The notes below the pieces were generated by a model that did not search any database, was not told where the DNA came from, and was given only the letters and a program-made list of their open reading frames with translations. Positions 10,021 to 18,580 of a stretch of DNA of 64,000 bases are shown here, in pieces; position 1 is the first letter of the stretch, and each line of letters begins with the position of its first letter. This DNA is from Malachius bipustulatus (lineage: Eukaryota > Arthropoda > Insecta > Coleoptera > Melyridae): contig OU342634.1 in assembly GCA_910589415.1 (NCBI GenBank), positions 21,077,144 through 21,141,143 of the forward strand, given 5' to 3'. The translations under genes and the position numbers were made by a program.

Positions 10021-13000
10021 TCATGACACCCATTCCATCAGTCTGGTTCCCTGAACTAACTTGTGCAGCCCCGTTACTGAATGAGTTTCATATTCTTCCG
10101 GACGCATTTTTTGTTGTCCGTATATCTCCTGTCTTCTGCGATCCAGAGCCTCGCATTCGCACAGTACATGTTTTGCTGTCTCCTGGGCCCTATTGCATTC
10201 TCGGCAACTTAGGTCTCCATTGAACAGTCCTATTTTATTTAAGTGTTCTTTTAGGGCAATATGTCCCGTTAGTAATCCCACTGTAATGCGTAACTGATTC
10301 CTGCTAAGTAATAGTAGTTCTTCAGTTGTCTTTTTTATGGGTCCTTTGATAAAGGCTTTCCCGTGTTGGTGTTTGGTCCTTTTGTCCCAATATATTTTGT
10401 GTTTTTCTTTGACCCATATATTAACCTGACCCCGTGCTGTACTTTTTGGTACTCCCAGGGCAGGTTCTGGGCCAATGTATTTAGCCGAGGATCCTCTTCT
10501 TGCTAGCTCGTCGGCTTTTTCATTGCCTGTGATTCCTCTATGTCCTGGCACCCACATCAAGGTTACCTTATTGCGTTCTGCCAGGGTTTCGAGATTCTCA
10601 CGGCATTCCCACAGTAGTCTGGACGTTATCTTGGGGCTTTCTATAGCCCTCAGAACCGCCTGACTATCTGTTAATATATTGATCCGTCTATTTTTGTAGG
10701 CCCTCTTATTGTTTATGCTCGCGCAGTGTAGCATAGCGTATATTTCCGATTGAAATACAGTTGCCCACTGCCCGAGAGATATGGTGTGTTGAGTATTGTC
10801 CAACTCATTGTATATGCCAGCTCCAGTTCCTTGGTCGGTCTTTGACCCGTCAATGTACCAGGTTGTTCCGACCAGCCTGTTGCTGTCTGTGGGCTCATTC
10901 CATTCCTCTCGATCTTTGATGCTCACCTCAAAGCTCTTGTGGAATTTGAATTTTGGAGCCATGTGGTCTGTGTTTGCATCTAGCAGGTCCACTTCCACAT
11001 AGTTTTTTATTCTATTGTGTCCAAGTTCCGCATATTTGCCCCTTGGTTCTTCTTGCAGCCTTAGTCGTGCCAGTCTTGCCTCTCCCATTATCATTAGATG
11101 AAGTGGTGGGAGGTCTAGGAGGACTTCCATTGCTGCAGTTGAAGTAGTTTTCATTGCCCCCGTTATTCCAAGGCATGCGAGTCTTTGCACCTTGCTGAGC
11201 TTGTTTATCGCGGTATTTTGTTGCATCTTTGTCCACCATACCAGAGATGCATACAACAACATTGGTCTAATCACTCTGGTGTACGCCCAGTATACCATAT
11301 GTGGTTTTAATCCCCATGTTTTCCCATAAGTTCGTCTGACCATCATGAATGTGGTCTCCGCTCTTCTTTTAATCCTGTCTATCTGTTGGTTCCAGGTGAG
11401 TTTTGAGTCTAAGATTACCCCAAGATATTTCACCTCTCCCGATATTTGTACGTTCCTGCCTCGAAGTTTTAGTGGTCCTAGGCCCACCAGTTTCCTTCGA
11501 TTAGTAAACGCTATGATGGTTGATTTGGAGGGACTTATGTTCAGTCCCTCTTCGTTTGTCCATTTGGTTACAACATTTAAAGCCCTTTGCATACAGGGCC
11601 TTATTGTGTCGTTAAATTTGCCTTGAATTAATATGACAAGGTCATCAGCATATCCTATGCTCTTGATTCCCTCTTGGTCCAGACGTTTCATTAGCTCGTC
11701 CATAACAAGGTTCCATATCAAGGGAGACAGTACGCCTCCTTGTGGACACCCCCTTGCTACCTGAGCCACCACAGTCTCCCCAAATAGGGATGTGCATACC
11801 AATCTGCTTTTCAACATGAAGTCTATCCACCTGCATATTGTTGCATTGATTCCTCTGTTCCTCAATGCATTGGAGATTGATTCTAGGGAGGTGTTGTCGA
11901 ACGCACCTTCTATGTCCAAGAAAGCACATAATAGTACTTCCTTGTGTTTTATTGCGTATTCTGCCTTTTCTACCAAGTGGTGTAAAGCTGATTCCGTTGA
12001 TTTTCCTGTTCTATATGCATGTTGGTCTTGATGAAATGGTCTGTTTGCCAGGACATCATCCCTTATATGCCTATCGAGCAGTTTTTCTAAAGTCTTCAGC
12101 AAAAAAGACATGAGACTTATGGGTCTTAGAGATTTTGCCCCTTCCTGTCCTGTTTTCCCAGGTTTAGGTATATAAATTACTCTAATTAAGGTCCAGGCTT
12201 TGGGTATGTGCCCCAGTGCAAGACTGCCCCTGAGGATCATACTTAGCCTCTGTGTCAGAAGATGTGGTCCTTTCTGCAACATTATTGGGTAGATGCCATC
12301 TATACCCGGCGATTTATAGGGTTCAAAGGAGTTGATTGCCCATTTGATTTTGTTCTCGTTTATCACCGATTTCGCAACCTGCCAGCTGTCCCTGTTCGTC
12401 CTCTTTGGGGTTCCCAGTTCTGCATTTAGGCAGTCTTGTGGAGATAAATCGGTGACTCTAGAACCTGGAAAATGGACTCTGAGTAATTCTCTCATTGTGT
12501 CCTTTCCCGTTTCCGTATATTTGCCACTCTCTGTTTTCAGAGTGTGTATGGAGCTCTGGGGTTGCTTTGAGAGTATTTTATGGAGTCTAGCATATTCTTG
12601 AGTTCCTTCTATGTCCTCACAATGCTTTCTCCATGAATCTCTCTTTGCTTTCCTCAGTGCTTTGTTGTATTCTGTGAGAGCCTTTCTGTATATCTCCCAC
12701 TTATTTGTTTCCTTCGCTTTATTGAAGTATTTCCTAACTTGTCCTCTTTGTGCAGCTAGGTTTCTGTTCCACCAGGGCACATTCCTGTTGGAGTCCCTGC
12801 TGACAAGGGGACAGTTGTTGTTATAGGCCGAAGTGATTGCATCCTGCACTTGTCCTGCTACCACTTCTAGGTCTATTGTGTTTTTTATCGTATTTCTCGT
12901 CTGTTTTAAACCGTGCTCCAGGTCTGTCTTATAAGACTCCCAGTTAGTTTTCCGAGGGTTGCGATAAATTTCTTGTATGGTTTTGTTTCCATTTATTGTA

Positions 13001-13662
13001 AAGTTTATGTGTCTGTGATCCGAGCAACTAACCTCATCAGACACATGCCAGTTTTTGACATAGCTTCCTACGTATGGTGTAGCTATAGTTATGTCTATGA
13101 CCTCCTTTCGTCTTGAGTTGACAAAAGTAGGTTTATTTCCTACATTTAATATGTCTAGATTGTTAGTCATTATAAATTGTAGTAGTGACTCACCTCTTTC
13201 GTTGGTGTTTGTGCTTCCCCAAGTTGTATGGTGCGCGTTGGTGTCGCACCCGATGATCAGCTGTGGTCCTTTTCCCCCGCAGTCTCTCACCAGTTTTTCT
13301 ACCTCTTTGGGTGGTGGTAGTTCCAGGGCGTCATATGGGAAATATGCTGATCCGAGAATTATCTCCCTCGACATATTCCCTCTGACTGTCCTGATTTTTG
13401 CTACCGTCAAATCCCTAGAAGAAAGGTTAGTTAACGGAAGTATTTTAAGTCCTTTTTTGACTAGTATGCAGGTTCTAGGGGTTTCATGGGATCTACTGTA
13501 AATTAGTTCTCCCACCCCCCCTAGTCCCATTACCTTACCTTTGTTGATCCAAGGTTCTTGTATGAGGGCCACGTCAAATTCCCTCATTGCCACAGTAAGG
13601 GCAGCTGATGCCGCCTTACTGTGCTGGAGGTTCGCTTGAAGGACCCTGATTTTGCCCGCCAT
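10021..13662 (-). CDS. ORF2 polyprotein: endonuclease, RT, RNase H
   Basis: This 1,213-residue open frame carries all the enzymes for target-primed reverse transcription. Residues 1-222 form an apurinic-like endonuclease: N11, E36 (IQEPW), D140-N142 (GCDTNAHHTTWG), D190 and SDH at 214-216. Reverse transcriptase spans about 440-780, with KSPGIDGIYP (450-459), LRPISLMSFLLKTLEKLL (512-529), catalytic D583 in FLDIEGAFDN, GCPQGGVLSPLIWNL (638-652) and YADD at 671-674. RNase H spans about 934-1060 with a complete D938, E973, D999, D1051 set (YIDGSK, SEIYAM, LTDSQA, GNEKADELA). A CX2CX8HX4C motif (C1153, C1156, H1165, C1170) ends the protein. The first ATG lies inside the end of ORF1, so translation probably depends on reinitiation or shunting after ORF1. 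No residue expected for catalysis is missing. Confidence 0.95.
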   Translation of the reverse strand: MAGKIRVLQANLQHSKAASAALTVAMREFDVALIQEPWINKGKVMGLGGVGELIYSRSHETPRTCILVKKGLKILPLTNLSSRDLTVAKIRTVRGNMSREIILGSAYFPYDALELPPPKEVEKLVRDCGGKGPQLIIGCDTNAHHTTWGSTNTNERGESLLQFIMTNNLDILNVGNKPTFVNSRRKEVIDITIATPYVGSYVKNWHVSDEVSCSDHRHINFTINGNKTIQEIYRNPRKTNWESYKTDLEHGLKQTRNTIKNTIDLEVVAGQVQDAITSAYNNNCPLVSRDSNRNVPWWNRNLAAQRGQVRKYFNKAKETNKWEIYRKALTEYNKALRKAKRDSWRKHCEDIEGTQEYARLHKILSKQPQSSIHTLKTESGKYTETGKDTMRELLRVHFPGSRVTDLSPQDCLNAELGTPKRTNRDSWQVAKSVINENKIKWAINSFEPYKSPGIDGIYPIMLQKGPHLLTQRLSMILRGSLALGHIPKAWTLIRVIYIPKPGKTGQEGAKSLRPISLMSFLLKTLEKLLDRHIRDDVLANRPFHQDQHAYRTGKSTESALHHLVEKAEYAIKHKEVLLCAFLDIEGAFDNTSLESISNALRNRGINATICRWIDFMLKSRLVCTSLFGETVVAQVARGCPQGGVLSPLIWNLVMDELMKRLDQEGIKSIGYADDLVILIQGKFNDTIRPCMQRALNVVTKWTNEEGLNISPSKSTIIAFTNRRKLVGLGPLKLRGRNVQISGEVKYLGVILDSKLTWNQQIDRIKRRAETTFMMVRRTYGKTWGLKPHMVYWAYTRVIRPMLLYASLVWWTKMQQNTAINKLSKVQRLACLGITGAMKTTSTAAMEVLLDLPPLHLMIMGEARLARLRLQEEPRGKYAELGHNRIKNYVEVDLLDANTDHMAPKFKFHKSFEVSIKDREEWNEPTDSNRLVGTTWYIDGSKTDQGTGAGIYNELDNTQHTISLGQWATVFQSEIYAMLHCASINNKRAYKNRRINILTDSQAVLRAIESPKITSRLLWECRENLETLAERNKVTLMWVPGHRGITGNEKADELARRGSSAKYIGPEPALGVPKSTARGQVNIWVKEKHKIYWDKRTKHQHGKAFIKGPIKKTTEELLLLSRNQLRITVGLLTGHIALKEHLNKIGLFNGDLSCRECNRAQETAKHVLCECEALDRRRQEIYGQQKMRPEEYETHSVTGLHKLVQGTRLMEWVS

Positions 13663-14701
13663 CGAGTCCTTTCAACACTCGAAAAGTCACCCTTCCGAGG
13701 CTGTAGTACGCTCGAAACCGGGATCTCTCGAGGGTCTTGAATGACCCCTCGTCTATTGAAAAGGCCCGGATTACTCCCTCCTTCTCTTTTTTCTTGCTGA
13801 GTTGTAGCCAGCTACCCACGTTCAGACCTGGATTCTGCCTCTCTAAACGTGTCCTTACTGGCCCATCCTCTTCTTCTGGTCCCGGGATGTAGACTAGAAC
13901 TCTCGGCCTCTTTGGTAGGTCCTTGGCCTCGACTGTTGTCAGGGCCATCCCTTCCCAAAGTCCGCCCAGTGTCCCAATCACCCCCACGAGCCAGGTTTTT
14001 GTTTGTTCGTTTGCGCAGTGCATCCATAGGACTCCTCCGCTAAACGATACTTTTTCGAATTGCAATGGACTTTTGCTCCCCGAGGGTGTGCTGTCCATTG
14101 CTTCGACTAGTTTCTTCTGGATCAGTTCTGTCTTTCCCTGATCCAGAGTAAATTCAGGATGGCGTCTGTCTATCACCGCCATCCTTATTCCAGACACTGC
14201 CTCGCTGTAGCTCCCTTTAGGCTTCGTTTCCGTTGCCTTGCTGGGTCCCTTGCCAGACAGTGTTTGACTATTATTACCCTTCGCTCTCTTTGGGGCTTGG
14301 GGTGGAGTTTTCGAGTCGTCCCGAGATCTTTTTCCACTCTTCGGTCTCTTCTCTTTTGTTGCTTTGCTGTTGGTTGGACGTTTTTCAGTCCATGTGCCAG
14401 CAGCAATTTTTTGTTCCTTTCGGAGTTTCCTTTTCTGGGCCCCCGAAAGTCTTTTTTCTTTTATTGTTGATATCTGCAGTCCTATGTTTCCAATCCCTGC
14501 AGATATTGTATCAGCGGTCCCTGTTGTCCCCACTGATGATTCACTGCCATGGTCAGATTTGTCATCCTCCATGGCAGTTCCTGGCGTTACATTGCCCTCC
14601 CCAGAATCCGAGGGGCAGCCTGGCACTAGGCCAGGGAGGGATTCTGAACCAGTGGTTCTACCCTCCTGGGGTACTTCTTCCTTCTGTTTTTGTTCCGCCA
14701 T
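13616..14701 (-). CDS. ORF1, DUF4780-type nucleic-acid-binding protein
   Basis: This 361-residue protein begins with an acidic, Gly/Ser-rich stretch (1-75). A basic tract follows from about 83 with LSGAQKRKLRKEQKIAAGTW and Lys/Arg-rich sequence to about 150 that looks like a nuclear-localisation and RNA-binding tail. The C-terminal half (about 165-345) has SEAVSGIRMAVIDRRHPE, a VLWMHCANEQTKTWL block, LTTVEAKDLPKRPRVLVYIP and LERSRFRAYYSLGRVTF, the pattern of the DUF4780 family found next to RNase H-bearing retrotransposon ORF2s in insects. There is no CCHC knuckle, unlike the Jockey ORF1 nearby. It is presumed to coat element RNA. It overlaps ORF2 by 47 bp. Confidence 0.88.
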   Translation of the reverse strand: MAEQKQKEEVPQEGRTTGSESLPGLVPGCPSDSGEGNVTPGTAMEDDKSDHGSESSVGTTGTADTISAGIGNIGLQISTIKEKRLSGAQKRKLRKEQKIAAGTWTEKRPTNSKATKEKRPKSGKRSRDDSKTPPQAPKRAKGNNSQTLSGKGPSKATETKPKGSYSEAVSGIRMAVIDRRHPEFTLDQGKTELIQKKLVEAMDSTPSGSKSPLQFEKVSFSGGVLWMHCANEQTKTWLVGVIGTLGGLWEGMALTTVEAKDLPKRPRVLVYIPGPEEEDGPVRTRLERQNPGLNVGSWLQLSKKKEKEGVIRAFSIDEGSFKTLERSRFRAYYSLGRVTFRVLKGLDGGQNQGPSSEPPAQ

Positions 14702-14826
14702 TCTTCTTTCTTCGTGTGTTGTTGGGTTCGCGCCGTTTCCGGTACCTTACCCTGTCGGGAAAGGCCTTCCCCTATCCACCACCTGGGGACGCGCCCGATG
14801 GGGGTAACACACAAGCCCCACACGGG

Positions 14827-14838
14827 TTTGGTGTTACC
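14827..14838. repeat. Target-site duplication of inner element (right copy)
   Basis: Identical to 9839-9850. Removing the inner element and one copy rejoins the Jockey reading frame exactly, with SPGADQVTPK on one side and MLKELPEK on the other. Confidence 0.93.
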
Positions 14839-15126
14839 TGGTCGGCGCCTGGTGATTTTTTGTTTTTTAGGAAAGATATTTCGGCTTTGACTTCCTTGTA
14901 TTCAAATACTTCAAACGCTTCAGCAGATGTTGTGTTATTACTTATGTGATCAAGTATTTCCTGGTCTGTTGGAGTATCATCAGGGGTAAAAGTGTCAGAA
15001 AGATGCTTTGCGAAAAGGTCAGCCTTTTCCTTATTACTTCGTGCCCACCCAAGGTCCAGGAGTAGGAGATAGCTTACGAGTTGGCGGGTTTGCTTGAGTT
15101 GGTTTTTGCTTTGACTTTATAGGTCG
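14839..15126 (-). pseudogene. Jockey ORF2, linker between endonuclease and RT
   Basis: In minus-strand reading, a TGA at about 15127 ends the endonuclease frame just after RYDNSI. The same frame then runs through RPIKSKQKPTQANPPTRK before a one-base shift near 15050. The frame that continues reads LDLGWARSNKEKADLFAKHL and then EVKAEISFLKNKKSPGAD, which are standard Jockey linker and RT-entry motifs. The break and the stop predate or postdate the inner insertion; the sequence does not say which. Confidence 0.82.
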
Positions 15127-16209
15127 TCAGATTGAGTTGTCGTAACGATTGAGGCTTAGAATGTAATCTTGGAATGATCTTTTTTCTGCTTCTCTTATCT
15201 TAGTCTTGAGCTTGTTGCCTAGCTGACTGTATAAGTTTCTGTCTGCTGGTGCATGACTGTTTTGCCATTTTTTCCTGGCTCTTCTTTTTTCGACTATAAG
15301 ACTTTTGATTTCTAGTGGAATGTGCTTGGTTCCAATTTTGGCCCTTGACTGAGGTTGCTGAGGTGTGGCTTTGTAGGCTGACAGTTGAAGTGTCGCGATA
15401 AAATTACTCGTAGCTTCTTCTATCTCCTCTGGAGTTTTGAGGCTTATATTTAGATTTAGGTGTTCGTTAATTACATGTTTGTACAGGTTCCAATCGGTTT
15501 TGTAGTTATGTAGTCTTGGTGTTTTTTGTATGATCACAGGGGAGGTACTGACTGTCGCTATTACTGGGGTGTGATCAGAAAATAGGTCATAATTCGGCTC
15601 AATATCTGCATAGAGACTTGAGATACCACTTGTTACAAAAAAATCTAGTAAGTCTGGTATTTTGTCTGGATCCGTTGGCCAGTAGGCTGGAGTACCAGTA
15701 GATAAATATGAGAAGTTTCTTTCACTGATCGTCTTGGCAAGTTCTCTGCCTTTACGGGTTGTAAGTCGTGAGCCCCAACGGGTGTTTTTTGAGTTGTAGT
15801 CACCCCCTGCGATGAATTTGGGACCAAGATTTTGAAATAGTGAATCGAAGTCTTCTTTTTTGAGGTTATGTCGTGGCGGACCGTATACAGCGGAAACTGT
15901 TAGGTCATATGGCAAAGCTTTGACTTTGATTGCTGTGGCTTGTAGACAGTTTTTGGTATATCCCTGTAGTTCATAATGATCGATGGTAGCTTTGATCAAG
16001 ATAGCACTTCCGGCGTGGGCAGTATTATCGGGGTGATTGGTGTGGTAAAATCTATATTGTGGTATTTTGAAGTGGGAATTTTCTGTAAGGTGCGTTTCAC
16101 TAACCAGCATTATGTCTATTGAATGCTGATGGAGGATATAAATGATTTCATCTTTGTACTGGTTTATGCAATTGGCATTCCATAGGGCTATTCTGAGGAA
16201 CTTAGCCAT
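15127..16209 (-). pseudogene. Jockey ORF2, endonuclease domain
   Basis: These 360 residues form the N-terminus of ORF2. The apurinic-like endonuclease shows ALWNANCI (N11, N13), SETHL (E38), AGGDYNSKNTRWG (D137, N139), DLLDFF (D189) and FSDHTPV (S211, D212, H213), so all catalytic positions look intact. It nicks target DNA to prime reverse transcription in this clade. The frame stops at a TGA near 15127 where related proteins usually have Trp. Its ATG overlaps the ORF1 stop as TAATG, a layout that suggests termination-reinitiation coupling. Confidence 0.87.
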
Positions 16210-16685
16210 TACTTTTTCCCTATCAGCGCTGAGAGCATGTTCAAAACCATGCTATTTTGATGTAGAAGTTGATTAAACATGTTTTTGAATTCGTCCAAAA
16301 ATTTGGTAAGCAGCTCGCTAATGTTTTCATTGTTGCTCTCATTTTGAACATTTTTATTATTGTTGACTGCATTTGCGTAGCTGAAACCAGGTTGTATCGA
16401 GCTTGGATGAGCAGTTGGTTGTTGATGGTTTCTATTAAATTTTGTTGATGTTTGTTGGTGGGTGACAGGTTTATTATTGGAATAAGTTTTGTACATTCTG
16501 TGATAGTATTCGCATCCTCTGTAGTTCGCTGGGTGGTCCCCACCACATAGTGCGCACTTTGCTGGAGTATCTTTGCTTTTTTTGCAACTAGAAGTGCTAT
16601 GGTGGTCACCACATTTAACACACATGAATGGTCTATTGCAGTAAGTCTTTGTGTGGCCGTATAGTTGGCATCTTGAAGAATTGAA
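16209..16685 (-). pseudogene. Jockey ORF1, C-terminal zinc-knuckle part
   Basis: On the minus strand the fragment begins near 16685 with SSRCQLYGHTKTYC, a knuckle lacking its first Cys, followed by CVKCGDHHSTSSC and CALCGGDHPANYRGC: three Gag-like knuckles in a row, the Jockey ORF1 signature. A Gln/Asn-rich linker and a Met/Leu-rich end (residues 110-138 of the ATG-initiated frame) follow to a TAA at 16209-16211. The knuckles bind element RNA. The protein is truncated at its N-terminus by the element's 5' truncation; the ATG at 16625 is internal. Confidence 0.84.
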
Positions 16686-16689
16686 TAAA

Positions 16690-18556
16690 TGAAGAACATA
16701 TCACACCCGGCAGGTAACGGAATGTAAAGCCGGCAAGGCAATGGAGACTGGAAAAGAGCATCGACCAATTCAAGTTGAAAGCAGATCTCCTTGACCAATA
16801 GCTGAGGACTCAAGATCCAAAAAGGTGAAAAGGAAAGTATTAAAGTATTTATGATATGTGCTGAGACGAATTTCAATCTTCGAGATCTCGTTCTCGGCAG
16901 CAACTTCTTGAGCTGAAAGACACATAGAGATAAAAGGCTGAAGAAAAGAGAGCAGGATTAAGACGATACTACGAAAATCAGGCGGAAGAAACAAAAAAAT
17001 AGTCATTACAGAAACAAACGGGCATTTTTCAAACAACTTGAAACCTAATTACCAACAGGTCGAACTGCGCCATTCAGAGACAATTGGAGTTCGATCCGAG
17101 GTACCAAAAAATATCAAAACGACTGGGCTATAAGGGTTCACGGCGAGGGCGAGACTAAGAAACGCGCTAACCTACATGAAATGCCATCCGTTGTATTTAC
17201 AGAGGAGGACGCTACCAACGCAATGGGACGAGACAGCAACTGGAAATTCCCGTGGCCGGTCAGAATAAAAAATTTATGATTAAAAAACCTCACAAGAAAA
17301 CATGCTCCACTGGCGGTTTCAAAGGAGATGTGAATAACCCTCAGAACTAACGATAAATCACCTACCACTAAGCTATCTATAATAAACTCCTAATCACTGT
17401 CTTCTATGATAAAATATAAGGGCACTGTGGATGCAACTAAACAGTATCGTTGCTGAAGAGCAAAACGGATGCATCAAAAGAGCGCTGGGATGCAAACAAA
17501 AATTAACAATCGATGCAGTGCTGCTAAAACAAGTTGAAACTAAACAGCACAACCTGAGCATGGCCTACATTGATTACACCAAGGCTTTTGACAGCACGTC
17601 ACATGACTGGCTGCTCAAGCTGCTTGACACTTAGGATCTAACCTCATTGGACAATATGATGAAAATATGGAAGACCCGATTAATGTTAAGACTGACGACA
17701 AGTGTGGAATTTTCCAAAGAGATACATTGTATCTTCTCTGGGTTCACTTAGCTTGAACTCGCTCTTAAAGCTACTTAACGACAGTAGAGTACACAATTAG
17801 GAAAAATGCAGACAAGATGGACAGATATCTCCTACTGATGGATGATCTTAAGTTGTACGCTGAAACCCCATCGAAACTAAATTCCTTGGTCAGCAGCTAT
17901 TGTCAACATGGAAAATCCATGTTGGATTAAAATCGTATCTCTCGAACACATCATGTATGGATGCTCAGCTTTACCAGGTAGCGCATATCTTGGTCGCCAC
18001 AACCAGGTGGCCAAACTAATCCATCAAGAATTGGCAATAATCCGTCTATGAAAATCGACACTCTACCGTATAATAATAGGTAAATTATAAACCAAGACGA
18101 GTTCCTGGTCACATCGGACCAAGTGTTGTACTGGGTTAGACCCCATTTTTATGGACAAAACAATGACTCACAACACACCAGACATGGTTATCATCAACAA
18201 TTGGAAAAGGTCAGTTTTATTGTATGGGTTTTTAGTAGGTGGGTCATTGTAACATCTTCAGTGTGACCGGAGGTCTATTGTGACTTTTTTTATTATTTCT
18301 CTAACAGACAACCTGAGAAAAATATGGGGGTGGAAAAAGTTAGAAAATACATGAAAAAAAAAACTTCAGAACAACGCAGAAGGTAGTGCTGTATAAGACA
18401 ATTAAGACATATTCTTGGATCCACCTTTGGAAAGTAAAAATCTTACAACTGCTTTAGGATAGGATGAAGTTCCTCCCTAACCCGGGCCTGGCTAACACGA
18501 ACTGAAAGCAGAGGGTAAAACCCAAACTGGAGAGAAAAATCGGATAGGTAATGCTG
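16690..18556 (+). pseudogene. R4/Dong ORF, RT and C-terminal nuclease remnants
   Basis: The plus strand resumes the outer element with KPARQWRLEKSIDQFKLKAD near 16731-16790. Stops and shifts intervene before an open piece at 17431-17634 with AEEQNGCIKRALGCKQKL and AYIDYTKAFDSTSHDWLLKL (fingers and palm box A). MDDLKLYAET near 17838-17867 is the catalytic box, with M in place of the usual aromatic residue's neighbour. EHIMYGCSALPG and RHNQVAKLIHQELA (about 17946-18040) match the region before the endonuclease, and MDKTMTHNTPDMVIIN (about 18152-18200) carries the PD of a restriction-like nuclease. That C-terminal nuclease separates R4/Dong from the Jockey and LOA elements inserted in it. Confidence 0.75.
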
Positions 18557-18580
18557 ATAATATTATTAATAATAATAATA
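18557..18580. repeat. TAA microsatellite at R4/Dong right edge
   Basis: TATTATTAATAATAATAATA directly follows the last element-like sequence. It pairs with the TAA run at 7369-7395. Confidence 0.65.

Larger units (their letters stand above)
9851..14826 (-). mobile_element. LOA/I-type non-LTR retrotransposon, ORFs intact
   Basis: A complete-looking 4,976-bp element lies between two identical 12-bp repeats. On its coding strand it has a 5' UTR of about 125 nt (14826-14702), ORF1 (14701-13616), ORF2 (13662-10021), a 3' UTR of about 144 nt and a poly(A) tail of 26 (9876-9851). The two ORFs overlap by 47 bp in different frames. Endonuclease, reverse transcriptase, RNase H and a C-terminal zinc motif are all present with no stop or shift. 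The RNase H domain and DUF4780-type ORF1 point to the I/LOA/Outcast group; I cannot pick the clade without a tree. The uniform tail, perfect duplication and open frames indicate a recent insertion. Confidence 0.92.
8424..16685 (-). mobile_element. 5'-truncated Jockey-clade retrotransposon, itself interrupted
   Basis: The poly(A) tail appears as 13 T at 8424-8436, so the element runs on the minus strand. It holds the 3' part of ORF1 with zinc knuckles, then ORF2 with endonuclease, reverse transcriptase and C-terminal region. A second element at 9851-14826 splits ORF2. The 5' end lies near 16685, inside ORF1, so this is a truncated copy. The flanks ATTGAACTGA (ending 8423) and ATTGAATAAATGA (from about 16680) may be a decayed target-site duplication, but this is weak. 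ORF2 has at least one TGA and two shifts, so the copy is dead. Confidence 0.88.
7396..18565 (+). mobile_element. Decayed R4/Dong-type non-LTR retrotransposon, split
   Basis: This is the outermost layer of the nest. The left half is 7396-8423 and the right half about 16690-18565; the bases between belong to a Jockey insertion. Both halves contain plus-strand protein remnants in the order expected for R4/Dong: an N-terminal hydrophilic region, a region with RQWRLEKSIDQFKLKADLL, the RT motif AYIDYTKAFDS, MDDLKLYA, and a C-terminal cysteine/histidine and PD-containing nuclease region. Many stops and shifts break the frame and part of the palm is deleted. TAA repeats flank both ends. It is much older than the elements inside it. 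Confidence 0.75.

Noticed and set aside
9776..14949. Many plus-strand open frames of 60-240 codons
   Set aside because: They are antisense shadows of the minus-strand Jockey and LOA/I-type ORFs.
8410..16695. Clear target-site duplication for the Jockey element
   Set aside because: ATTGAA is shared but the rest differs (CTGA against TAAATGA); too weak to claim.
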